28,854 nucleotides of DNA from a virus. The stretch lies in the IMG/VR virus record IMGVR_UViG_3300046513_000187, positions 1-28,854 of that record; one strand, given 5' to 3'. The position numbers and the translations under genes are program-made. The notes beneath the pieces were generated by a model. It ran no database searches. It saw nothing but the letters and a program-made list of their open reading frames with translations, and was not told the origin of the DNA. How positions within the stretch are numbered: position 1 is the stretch's first letter; the number at the start of each line of letters is the position of its first letter. Shown in pieces: positions 8,169 through 15,139 of the stretch.

Positions 8169-8816
8169 CTGTGGATCGGGGTTGGAAAAGCCCGGCAGCG
8201 CATCGCTGCCGGAGATCTCGTCGCGCACGGCATCCTCGGCGAGGTTGTCGAGCTGGTAGTCGGGAATGATTTTCTGGGCGGCGTCGAGGCCATCCTTGTC
8301 GACGAGCCAGTCACGCAGGCGGCGGAAAATGGAAACAATCGTCCGCGCCTCGTAGCTGAAGTCGAGGATGCCGGCCTCGTCCGCGGCGAACTCGACGGAC
8401 TTCAGGCCCTTGACCGCCGGCGCGGCGCCGCCCAGGAACCCGATGTGGCGTAGGTAGTGCTTGCCGGGCGTCGGGTTGCCCGGGGCATCGGGCAGGTAGA
8501 TCGACGCCGACACCTTCGGGTAGAGCCTGGCGTTGACCGCCTCGGCGAACTCGGGGACGACCTCGTCGGCCTCCGCGCACAGCACGCCGGCATCGTTGAT
8601 GAACAGGCGGCCGGCGCGCCCGAAGCGGGGTGAGGTCAGCTTCGGGTGACCGACGACGAGCGGTGCGTCGGCGAAGCTGGGGTTGTAGGTATCAGCCAGC
8701 TCCTGGACGTGCTGCGCCGTGAACGTGTAGCGCTGCCCGTTCATAGCGACGAAGGAGCCTGCCTTGAAGATCTCGATCGGCTTGATGCCGTTGCTGTCCG
8801 GGTGTTTGGTATCCAT
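7665..8816 (-). CDS. Head maturation protease with scaffold domain (Mu gpI-like)
   Basis: The protein has 383 residues. Residues 1-160 form the protease part, with APLVVGHPKL (about residues 51-60) and YPKVSASIYL (about 99-108), which match the conserved His and Ser regions of Mu I-type proteases. Residues 217-270 are a heptad-rich coiled coil, typical of the attached scaffold (gpZ in Mu). It would cleave the scaffold and itself during head maturation. It is the first gene of the leftward late block, 42 bases after a palindrome, and has an AGGA about ten bases before the ATG. Confidence 0.85.
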   Translation of the reverse strand: MDTKHPDSNGIKPIEIFKAGSFVAMNGQRYTFTAQHVQELADTYNPSFADAPLVVGHPKLTSPRFGRAGRLFINDAGVLCAEADEVVPEFAEAVNARLYPKVSASIYLPDAPGNPTPGKHYLRHIGFLGGAAPAVKGLKSVEFAADEAGILDFSYEARTIVSIFRRLRDWLVDKDGLDAAQKIIPDYQLDNLAEDAVRDEISGSDALPGFSNPDPQMETNVNKAALDAQAASLAQKESDLTNLAAQLAAREAALKKADHADFAEALVASGHLLPGQKDTVVVLLCQLDAANQVADFAEGHEHHGKTTADLFKAFLSSQPKQVVYGRVAPPAADGGASSGTADFAAPPGYDVDPEGLAVVQKANAYMKEHPGIDFVEAVKAVQG

Positions 8817-8852
8817 CAGGCCAGTATCCTTATCGTCGGTACTGGCCGTAAC

Positions 8853-8864
8853 TAAAACGTTTTA
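8853..8864. promoter_or_regulatory. 12-bp palindrome upstream of protease gene, candidate late-activator site
   Basis: TAAAACGTTTTA is a perfect palindrome 37 bases upstream of the protease ATG, in the 204-base gap between mor and the protease gene (8817-9020). On the minus strand it is preceded by AAAAAG and followed by GTTACGGCC, closely matching the 4795-4810 site (AAAAAT, palindrome, GTGTCGACC). Between it and the ATG lies a further inverted repeat, CCAGTA/TACTGG (8821-8845). Probable Mor-dependent late promoter region. Confidence 0.45.
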
Positions 8865-9008
8865 CTTTTTGGACGGCGCGCTGGCTTGAGCGCGGGATTT
8901 GACGGGAAAGTCGGGGAGCAAGTCGGCGCTGATGTGGCCGGGTTCGATTTATAAACGCTGCTGGCGCCGATTTCGCACGCATGGACGTGGAAGCGGTGCA
9001 GCATGGCG

Positions 9009-9034
9009 AAAAAAAACGCCCTAGCGGGCGTTTT
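9009..9034 (-). terminator. Intrinsic terminator at end of mor
   Basis: On the minus strand the sequence AAAACGCCC-GCTA-GGGCGTTTT forms a nine-pair hairpin and is followed by further T residues. It overlaps the mor stop codon (9023-9021), so it should end the early transcript there and separate it from the late block that starts at 8816. Confidence 0.82.
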
Positions 9035-9416
9035 CCTCCGAGGCTGGCTCGCCGAACAGATTGTGCTGACGTGCGGCCCGGTCGGCCTTCATGGCTTGGC
9101 CGATGATCTGTCGAACCCGCATCTCGGTCTTGTCGTACTTGCGCGCCAGCTCGGCGTAGTTGTCGCCCTTGAACTCGCCCCACATCTGGCGATCGCGAAG
9201 GCTCAGCTCGTAGCTCATGCCACGCGGGATGTAGGTGGCCACCCCGCCGATGTTCTTGCGTACGTGCTCTGCTACATTCAGCGCGACCTCGGCCGCCACC
9301 TGGTGCGGAAGCTTAACTCGCGGATCCACCATCAGTTCCTGGTGAATGGTGCGGGCGATATCGGCCAGCACCTCCGGGTAAGACTCATCAAGAAAAAGGC
9401 TAGGAAGCTCGGTCAT
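9021..9416 (-). CDS. mor: Mor-family transcription activator
   Basis: This 131-residue protein carries the Mor/C family features: GGVATYIPRG at about residues 57-66, then a C-terminal helix-turn-helix (FKGDNYAELARKYDKTEMRVRQIIGQA, about 82-108). In Mu, Mor switches on the middle promoter and the related C the late promoters. Only one such gene is visible here, so it may do both jobs. It is the last gene of the early operon, overlaps gemA by 17 bases and ends in a terminator. Its likely targets are the palindromes at 8853, 4795 and 19512 (inference). Confidence 0.9.
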   Translation of the reverse strand: MTELPSLFLDESYPEVLADIARTIHQELMVDPRVKLPHQVAAEVALNVAEHVRKNIGGVATYIPRGMSYELSLRDRQMWGEFKGDNYAELARKYDKTEMRVRQIIGQAMKADRAARQHNLFGEPASEENAR

Positions 9417-9888
9417 GGGCGTCCTCCGATCGCGATTCTACGGTCCGGTTCGCGCCCTCGACCCGGTTCCGCCATTTCTTTAGTGATTCAATAATAACCG
9501 TTACCTGGGCGTTGTTGCAAAACGCAAAGTCCGTTACTCCGGTAATCCGCTTGATGTAGACGCGGATCGCCGCCTCGGTGTTGACCTGCACGGCGTCCAG
9601 GCGGGCCAGCTCGGACCACAGCGCCTGGATCTTGCGGTACTGCGGATCCGCCGCATTGCGGCTGGCCGCCGCAGTCTTGGCGTTGCTCTTGACCTGGAAG
9701 CCTTTCGACTTCATGTGATCCAGCACGTTGCGGCGGCCGCTGGCGTCCAGCTTGGCCGAGGAGTCGACCCCGGCGACGGACTGCAGCATCGCGCGGTAGG
9801 TTTCCTCGTCCAGCTGCAGCTCGCGGCGGCCAACGTGGATCAGCCTGATTTCGCGGTCGCGAGTCTGTTTTTCTTTTGAGTTGGCCAT
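9400..9888 (-). CDS. gemA: GemA/gp16-like regulatory protein (DUF1018)
   Basis: The 162-residue protein has the family pattern IRLIHVGRRELQLDEETYRAMLQSVAGVDSSAKLDASGRRNVLDHMKSKGF split over residues 14-64, typical of Mu GemA/gp16 proteins. In Mu, GemA alters host gene expression and DNA supercoiling-related functions and sits just upstream of mor, as here. The gene overlaps mor by 17 bases. The ATG at 9888 is followed by a lysine-rich start (MANSKEKQTRDREI). Confidence 0.88.
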   Translation of the reverse strand: MANSKEKQTRDREIRLIHVGRRELQLDEETYRAMLQSVAGVDSSAKLDASGRRNVLDHMKSKGFQVKSNAKTAAASRNAADPQYRKIQALWSELARLDAVQVNTEAAIRVYIKRITGVTDFAFCNNAQVTVIIESLKKWRNRVEGANRTVESRSEDAHDRAS

Positions 9889-9893
9889 GATCG

Positions 9894-10583
9894 TTATCCC
9901 AACAGTGCCGGGCCAGCAGCAACGGTACCGACACCGCGGCTAAGCTGTGCCTCACTCCCGGCCGCAGCGCCGGCCAGGACGGCATCCACGTCCTTCTCAC
10001 GCAGCTTGCGGTTCGCGTTTCTGTTGACGAGTTCAAGTTCGCCCATCGACGGATAGCGGTCTTCCAGATAGGTGGCGATCACCTTCGCCTCGTCCTCCCG
10101 GGGTACGAGCGCATGGAGCTTGCCGGTTGCAGCCTTCACCCAGGCCATGCAGAACAAGTCGGCGCGGCGTGTCTTGCTGGCCGGGACCAGGCGCTTGCAC
10201 TCGCTCTTGATGAATGCCGCGCGACTCTTCCGCAGCTGCCGCAGCAGCACGGAAAGCGCATAGGACGCGACCTCGGCGTTCGGACCCAGACCGACGAATA
10301 CCCACTTGCCGCTCGCGTGCAGGCCGCGGAAGAAATAGGCGCACCCGAATGCCGCGCCAATCACTGCGGCGAGCCCGGCCTCCCAGGACGCCGGCTTTCG
10401 CAGAGCGCCGGCGGTTGCCGACGCTTCGGTCACGCCGGCGATGAACAGGTCGGCGTCGGTCACCCGATGCAGCTCCATGAGCTTTTGCGCCTGGCGCAGC
10501 GCGGCCGCGGCCTCGTGCTCGTTCGCGCTCTTGGAGAGCGCCAGGCACTTCTGGATTTTCTTGATGACGTCCTGCTTATCCAT
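9894..10583 (-). CDS. DUF2786-type phage protein
   Basis: The 229-residue product begins MDKQDVIKKIQKCLALSKSANEHEAAAALRQAQKLMELH, split here into its two helices, which is the DUF2786 pattern found in many phages and prophages. The function of the family is unknown. The C-terminal two thirds has a conserved-looking core (ADLFCMAWVKAATGKLHAL). The start at 10583 overlaps the preceding gene's TAA by eight bases and has GAGG nearby upstream. It lies between an unknown gene and gemA in the early operon. Confidence 0.75.
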   Translation of the reverse strand: MDKQDVIKKIQKCLALSKSANEHEAAAALRQAQKLMELHRVTDADLFIAGVTEASATAGALRKPASWEAGLAAVIGAAFGCAYFFRGLHASGKWVFVGLGPNAEVASYALSVLLRQLRKSRAAFIKSECKRLVPASKTRRADLFCMAWVKAATGKLHALVPREDEAKVIATYLEDRYPSMGELELVNRNANRKLREKDVDAVLAGAAAGSEAQLSRGVGTVAAGPALLG

Positions 10584-11178
10584 GGGACACCTCATCAAGG
10601 CCCAGTTCAGCAACTTGGGCGAGCACCTTGTCGGCCATCGCCATGTCGACCCGGTCCAATGCCGTGGCGAAGTCGGCATCGGCCATGCCCCCGATGCTGA
10701 TGGCTGCCTGGTAACCGTCGAAGTTGGCCACGCAATGCAGGACGTTCCCGGAGTCGAAGTCCACTTGCTTGAAAAACAGGACCTGCTGTCCGCCGGTTGT
10801 ACGCACGACCCTCGCAAAGTCATTCGTGCGCGGCGTCGCCGCCTCTTGCTGGCGCGCCAGCAATTCGTGCAGCCGATCGAAGGGCTCGCCCTCGCAGGGC
10901 TGGCCGGCGTACTTCTCGACCGCTTGGCGAAGACCCTCCCAGACCGACCGCAGCTTGGCCACATGGCGTTTCAGCGCTTCCTTGTGCCATTCGAGATCGT
11001 CAGTCATTTTTTCGGCGGCGCCGCGGTGGTGCGCCAGTTGGAGGCGCAAGTCGTCGATTTCGCCGACCATGGCGCGCTCGACGTCGGTCGGCACGTGCAA
11101 CGGGAAACTCGCATCGGCCCCGATCCGCTCGCGCCAGGTCTTGATCATCAGAGGCATATTCTGTTCGCTCCGGTTCAT
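10576..11178 (-). CDS. Hypothetical early protein with coiled coil
   Basis: I do not recognise this 200-residue protein. Residues about 36-90 are helical and heptad-like (VGEIDDLRLQLAHHRGAAEK, then WHKEALKRHVAKL), and the C-terminal part ends in an acidic helix (MADKVLAQVAELGLDEV). GAGGAAACC precedes the ATG at 11178. It lies between DUF3164 and DUF2786 genes, in the stretch of the early operon where Mu-like phages carry variable accessory genes. No catalytic motif is visible. Confidence 0.72.
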   Translation of the reverse strand: MNRSEQNMPLMIKTWRERIGADASFPLHVPTDVERAMVGEIDDLRLQLAHHRGAAEKMTDDLEWHKEALKRHVAKLRSVWEGLRQAVEKYAGQPCEGEPFDRLHELLARQQEAATPRTNDFARVVRTTGGQQVLFFKQVDFDSGNVLHCVANFDGYQAAISIGGMADADFATALDRVDMAMADKVLAQVAELGLDEVSHG

Positions 11179-11185
11179 GGTTTCC

Positions 11186-11833
11186 TCACGCGCTCATGTC
11201 CAGGGAGATCGGCACGTACTGGTCGCTGTCGCCGACCCGCTCGTAGATGCGGACGTAGCTCTTGCTGCCCGTGACCGAGAGGGCGTCGTTGATCGCACGC
11301 ATCGCGGTCTTCCATTCTTCGTCATCGATCTCCAGGCGGCGCAGGGCCAGCACGCGGCCGGTGTTGATGTTGCCGGCCTGGTCGACCTGGAAGGCGTCGT
11401 TGATCAGCACCTTGAGCTCCGGCCGGGCGTCCGCGCTCCAGCGATTCAGGCAGGAGTCGATCAGCGCCTTGGCCACCTGCAGGCGCTCGTCGAAGCGCAG
11501 CGTCTCCTGGATGGCCCTGACGACCTTGTAGCGGCCGTCGTAGCTGACCAGGGTGACGTTGCCCTTGGTCCCGCCCAGCTTGATCCCGTAGCCCTCAGCG
11601 CTGGTCGCGACGAAGGCGGCGATATCGCTGAAGAAGCTGGCGCGGGTCTCGGTGATCTTCTGGCTCAGGGCGCGGGCGTCCTTAACGATGCCGAGCACCA
11701 GCTGGTCGCGCAGGAGGTCGATCGGCTTGATCATCGCCTCGGGTACCAGGCGGCCCTGCGCGTCCATTCGGTACCCCGGCGGGATGGCCAAGGCGTCACT
11801 CGGCGCGGGATTTCGGTTTTGCGTGTTGGTCAT
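11186..11833 (-). CDS. DUF3164 family protein
   Basis: This 215-residue protein matches the DUF3164 family common in Mu-like early regions: an N-terminal PPGYRMDAQGRLVPEAMIKP, then DLLRDQLVLGIVKDARALS, and a C-terminal LRRLEIDDEEWKTAMRAINDAL. Its function is not known; it usually sits near the host-nuclease inhibitor Gam, but no Gam is visible here. It is separated by seven bases from the next gene downstream. Confidence 0.85.
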   Translation of the reverse strand: MTNTQNRNPAPSDALAIPPGYRMDAQGRLVPEAMIKPIDLLRDQLVLGIVKDARALSQKITETRASFFSDIAAFVATSAEGYGIKLGGTKGNVTLVSYDGRYKVVRAIQETLRFDERLQVAKALIDSCLNRWSADARPELKVLINDAFQVDQAGNINTGRVLALRRLEIDDEEWKTAMRAINDALSVTGSKSYVRIYERVGDSDQYVPISLDMSA

Positions 11834-11870
11834 CTTGGGTCCTTCGTTTGTAGTTGTAGAAATGCGTTGT

Positions 11871-12071
11871 CTATGCGTGCGGCTTCCAGAGGAAGTCGGG
11901 CGCCGCGCAGGTAAACAGCGGGGTGTCGCCCTCGGCCACGCGCAGCACCGTCTTGGGCTGGCGCAGCGCGCACAGAAGGTCGGCGGCGGCCTTCAGCACC
12001 GCCTGCTCCTGGTCGCGTGTGAACGAGGCCAAGTTGCGCCAGGCGCCGGCATCCTTGATCTGCAGCTTCAT
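11871..12071 (-). CDS. Hypothetical small early protein
   Basis: A 66-residue protein, MKLQIKDAGAWRNLASFT..., lies three bases after the preceding gene and in line with the operon. The middle is helical (DQEQAVLKAAADLLCAL). The pattern suggests a small soluble protein; no family is recognised. It is supported mainly by tight spacing and codon use like its neighbours. Confidence 0.6.
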   Translation of the reverse strand: MKLQIKDAGAWRNLASFTRDQEQAVLKAAADLLCALRQPKTVLRVAEGDTPLFTCAAPDFLWKPHA

Positions 12072-12074
12072 CGG

Positions 12075-12623
12075 TCAGACCTCGAAGCGGGCGCAGTACT
12101 GCTGCAGCTGCCGCTGGTGGTCAGGGTTCAAGAAGACCTGATCGTCGCCGACCTGGATCATCAGCTCACCAGTCGAAAACAAGGCAGCGAGGAAGGGACC
12201 GCGCGCCGACGCGATCGGACGAGCTGAAGTGTCTTGCCCAGCTGCGGCCGCCGCTGGCTCCTCGGCCTTGGGCGGCTGGCCTCCCGTGCCTTCGCCAACT
12301 CCCGCGGCGCCGCCGGAGCACCTGGCTGCCAAACCGAACGGATCTTTGGGATCGACTGACAGGCGCTGTGCGCCCTTGCTCGAAAAGCCGGGCGGCAATT
12401 CGATGGACGCCAGCGCATAGTGCAGGATGCCCGCGGCACTAAACGCGCGGACGACCAAGCCGTTTTCCTTCGCCTTGTGCATCAAGGCGCTGACACTGCT
12501 CTCTTCGCACTCCATTGCCAGTGCGAGTTGCGCGTCGGTTGCCGGGCCATGCTCCAACTGCTTGAGAGCGAGCGACACCTTGCTGCCCGCCCGCGGTGTA
12601 TAAAGTCCTTCTGTTGCTTGCAT
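12075..12623 (-). CDS. Hypothetical protein with N-terminal winged-helix-like region
   Basis: The 182-residue product has an N-terminal region (residues about 12-65: SKVSLALKQLEHGPATDAQLALAM, then SVSALMHKAKENGLVVRAF) that looks like a small DNA-binding winged helix. It is followed by an alanine/proline/glycine-rich linker (about 95-130) and a short C-terminal domain (GELMIQVGDDQVFLNPDHQRQL, about 150-172). GGGAGGAACCGCAAC precedes the ATG at 12623, which fixes the start; the longer upstream frame is not supported. Possibly a regulator; function unknown. Confidence 0.68.
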   Translation of the reverse strand: MQATEGLYTPRAGSKVSLALKQLEHGPATDAQLALAMECEESSVSALMHKAKENGLVVRAFSAAGILHYALASIELPPGFSSKGAQRLSVDPKDPFGLAARCSGGAAGVGEGTGGQPPKAEEPAAAAAGQDTSARPIASARGPFLAALFSTGELMIQVGDDQVFLNPDHQRQLQQYCARFEV

Positions 12624-12678
12624 GTTGCGGTTCCTCCCCTTGGGTTGCATGCCCCCTCGGACACGCTGCTGTTGAAAA

Positions 12679-13152
12679 TTACGACGATTCTTTCTCCAGG
12701 CTCCGGCTGGTGAGCAGGCTCGGGATGCCGCGGTAGTCGTAGGCGCCGTCGCGGATCGGGCGCTGCACGCCTTGCCTGGCCAGCGGCTTGAATGGCACAG
12801 GCTCACGCGGGGGCGCCGCGCCGGGCGTCACCATGCTCGGCGCCGAGGCATCCTTCGCCTGGTTGGGCACCAGCGCTCCGCTGTCCTTGCCCATCATGGC
12901 GGCTTCGACCTCGTCCATGACCGCGCGCCCGAGTTTGGTCAGCTGCCATGCGTTATTCCTGACCTTGACGATCAAGGCGCTCGAAGCAAGGGTCTTGTAC
13001 GGCCCCTGGCGCCATACGGTTGGCGACAGCCCATCCAGGCCGTGCGCATCCATCAGGACTTGCTCCTCTACCGGGCCGCCATGGCGTGCCAGCTCGACGA
13101 AGACACGGTGAGCACGGCTACCGGTTTCAGGCATCAGATCTTTACGCTTCAT
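12679..13152 (-). CDS. Hypothetical early protein, helix-turn-helix-like N-terminus
   Basis: This 157-residue protein starts MKRKDLMPETGSRAHRVF and has a first half that looks like a winged-helix repeat (GPVEEQVLMDAHGLDGLS..., ending in WQLTKLGRAVMDEV), followed by a proline-rich, probably disordered C-terminal half. The general plan (wing-like domain plus low-complexity tail) resembles the next gene at 12075-12623, so the pair may be related in function. It starts nine bases after the preceding stop. No family recognised. Confidence 0.65.
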   Translation of the reverse strand: MKRKDLMPETGSRAHRVFVELARHGGPVEEQVLMDAHGLDGLSPTVWRQGPYKTLASSALIVKVRNNAWQLTKLGRAVMDEVEAAMMGKDSGALVPNQAKDASAPSMVTPGAAPPREPVPFKPLARQGVQRPIRDGAYDYRGIPSLLTSRSLEKESS

Positions 13153-13160
13153 GATTTTTC

Positions 13161-13484
13161 TCACTCTTGAGGGGTTTCGTACTCGGTGCTGCAGAGCAGG
13201 TGCGTCGACGCGGTCGGCTCGACCATGACGGCGAACATCGTGCCGGCGGCGAACGCCACCACCAGGGCAACCACGCGGAACCACAGCACGGTGGAGGCCT
13301 CTTTCTGGCGCCCCTGCAGGGGCGCCTCGCCGGCCGGGTAGCCTTGCACCAGGTGCGCGCTCGGCACGTGGGGACGGCTCATTAACTGACGCTTCATCTT
13401 GAGCTGGCGGCGCTGGAGGGCCTCGATCTCACGGTGGATCAGTTCACCTCGGATGCGGAACATCAGCTGCTGCAGGCGGCTCAT
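13161..13484 (-). CDS. Small single-pass membrane protein
   Basis: A 107-residue protein with a basic helical N-terminus (ELIHREIEALQRRQLKMKRQ, about 14-33) and one clear membrane segment near residues 65-88 (VLWFRVVALVVAFAAGTMFAVMV). The start at 13484 overlaps the stop of the preceding gene (ATGA), which excludes the longer reading upstream. Its role is unknown. A perfect 20-base palindrome lies inside the coding sequence, in codons around residues 53-59. Confidence 0.66.
   Translation of the reverse strand: MSRLQQLMFRIRGELIHREIEALQRRQLKMKRQLMSRPHVPSAHLVQGYPAGEAPLQGRQKEASTVLWFRVVALVVAFAAGTMFAVMVEPTASTHLLCSTEYETPQE
13307..13326. repeat. 20-bp perfect palindrome inside a coding sequence
   Basis: GGCGCCCCTGCAGGGGCGCC reads the same on both strands. 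It encodes part of the linker before the membrane segment of the small membrane protein. Such a long perfect palindrome could form a hairpin in the early mRNA or be a protein binding site. No T-run follows on either strand, so it is not a simple terminator. Confidence 0.6.
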
Positions 13485-13915
13485 GCTGCGCACCCGATCG
13501 GGATAATCTTCGCCACGGTTGGACGGTAGGCGTGGTCGCCACACGTCCCGGTCGACTGGACCGGCCAGCCGAATCGGCTGCAGCTGCGCGCACCGGAGCC
13601 CTCGCAGCGGGTCTCGTGCTGACAGTTGCCGCACACTGGCGTGATGCTGTGGTAGCCGACCGCGTGCACGACGTCGACCACCGGGCCGGCGTTGGTGGCC
13701 AACCGAAGCACCTGGTGCGCCTTGTGGTGGGCCAGCAGCTTGGCCTGCAGGCGCCCGGCGCCGCTGCCGAGCGGCACCGCGACCATGCCCTTCAGGGCAT
13801 CGAGCAGCTTCTCGTTGATCGACACCAGGCCGACCGCCTCGATGTGGGTGAACGGGCCGAGCACCGGCTTACGCTCGCCGCTCACGAACTGTTCCAGGAT
13901 CTCCATGGCGCTCAT
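13481..13915 (-). CDS. Hypothetical protein with C-terminal cysteine-rich (zinc-ribbon-like) part
   Basis: The 144-residue product has no recognised family. The N-terminal 90 residues are helical; the C-terminal part holds six cysteines (C95, C98, C104, C112, C125, C142), beginning with a CxxC pair in VCGNCQHETRC, which suggests metal binding. The ATG at 13915 overlaps the MuB-like stop (ATGA), so it is probably coupled to it. Position right after the transposition genes suggests an accessory replication or host-takeover role, but this is a guess. Confidence 0.65.
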   Translation of the reverse strand: MSAMEILEQFVSGERKPVLGPFTHIEAVGLVSINEKLLDALKGMVAVPLGSGAGRLQAKLLAHHKAHQVLRLATNAGPVVDVVHAVGYHSITPVCGNCQHETRCEGSGARSCSRFGWPVQSTGTCGDHAYRPTVAKIIPIGCAA

Positions 13916-15138
13916 GCAACCTCCATGACGATTTCGGCGCTCACCTTCTTGGCGGCTATGCTGGCGGCGACGTTCATCGCCCGGGTGACCAGGTTGTTGA
14001 CCACCAGGGGGTAGCAGACCGACACGGCGTCGGTGAGCTTGCCGCCGCGCTGGACCCGGGTCAGTTTGGTCCGGATCGCATCGTAGGCGTCCGCCTCGAA
14101 GATATCGTCCGGATTGCCGCCTACCCGGGCGATCTTGTGCTTCAGGTAGTCCTCCAGGTTGCGGTCCAGCGGCTCGAGCTCGACCACCTCGCAGCGCTGG
14201 GCCACCTCGCGTACCTCGGGGTTGTGGGCCGACAGGCTGGCCTTCAGTTCCGGCTGCCCGATCAGGATCACACCCAGCAGGCGGGCGAAGCCTTCCTTCA
14301 GTTCGCGGAAGCGCTTCAGGTGCTTGAGGGTGGCGATCGGCAGGCTGTGCGCCTCCTCGATAATCAGGACGTGGCTGTTGCCGGCCTTGAAGGAGGCGCG
14401 GAGGGCGTCGTGCAGCTGCTTGAAGCGGGCGTGTGGTGCGCTCTTCAGGGGGGCGTTCGGATCGAGCGTCGAGATGATGGTCTCGGCGATCTGGCCCGAC
14501 TTCAGGGTCTTGCCGAGCTTGTCGTTGTGCTCCATCGCCAGGACGTACGGCTCCATCACGATCACCGATTGCCCATCGCGCTGGATCCGGTCGTTCAGTT
14601 CCTCGCGGATGGTGGATTTGCCGCTGCCGGACTCGCCGACCAGGGCGCAGAAGCCGCCGTTCTTGGCCACGTCCCACAGCAGCTCGCGGCACAGGCGGAT
14701 GTCGGGCGAGAGGAAAACGTCCTCGCGGCTGTTGATGTCGTCGGAGAACGGGCTGCGGAACAGGCCGAAGTGCTTGCGCGCGGCCGGGGTGAGGTTTTCG
14801 TTTTGTAGTAGCATGTCAACGTCCGTTTCAGTCTCTTGGGTTGGAGTGGGCTGTTGCGAGGTCTGCAGCAGAGCCGGTTCCGGGGTGGCCCCCCCGGTGC
14901 CGGCTTTTTTGTTTTCCAGGACGTGGGCGATCGTTTCCGGCGCCACGCACTGGTTGGTGAAAAACGTCACAAGCTTCGCGCGCAGGTCGGCCTCGGCCGC
15001 GCTGGTCTTCGGCCACTGGCCCTGCTTGGCCAGGAGCGAGATGGTCGCCGCGCTGACGCAGCACTCGCGTGCCAGCGCCGCCTGGGATACTCCGATCTGC
15101 TGCAGCAGCTGCTGCAGCGGGGTTTGTTCTGTCGTCAT
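13912..15138 (-). CDS. MuB-like AAA+ ATPase, target DNA activator
   Basis: This 408-residue protein carries an N-terminal Cro-like helix-turn-helix (GVSQAALARECCVSAATISLL, split around residues 16-36), a Walker A motif GESGSGKS at 168-175 and a Walker B region HVLIIEEAH at 256-264. MuB-type ATPases bind target DNA, form filaments and stimulate the transposase, also giving target immunity. The start lies one base after the transposase stop. The N-terminal HTH plus ExeA-like ATPase plan is that of Mu B. Confidence 0.92.
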   Translation of the reverse strand: MTTEQTPLQQLLQQIGVSQAALARECCVSAATISLLAKQGQWPKTSAAEADLRAKLVTFFTNQCVAPETIAHVLENKKAGTGGATPEPALLQTSQQPTPTQETETDVDMLLQNENLTPAARKHFGLFRSPFSDDINSREDVFLSPDIRLCRELLWDVAKNGGFCALVGESGSGKSTIREELNDRIQRDGQSVIVMEPYVLAMEHNDKLGKTLKSGQIAETIISTLDPNAPLKSAPHARFKQLHDALRASFKAGNSHVLIIEEAHSLPIATLKHLKRFRELKEGFARLLGVILIGQPELKASLSAHNPEVREVAQRCEVVELEPLDRNLEDYLKHKIARVGGNPDDIFEADAYDAIRTKLTRVQRGGKLTDAVSVCYPLVVNNLVTRAMNVAASIAAKKVSAEIVMEVA

Positions 15139-15139
15139 G

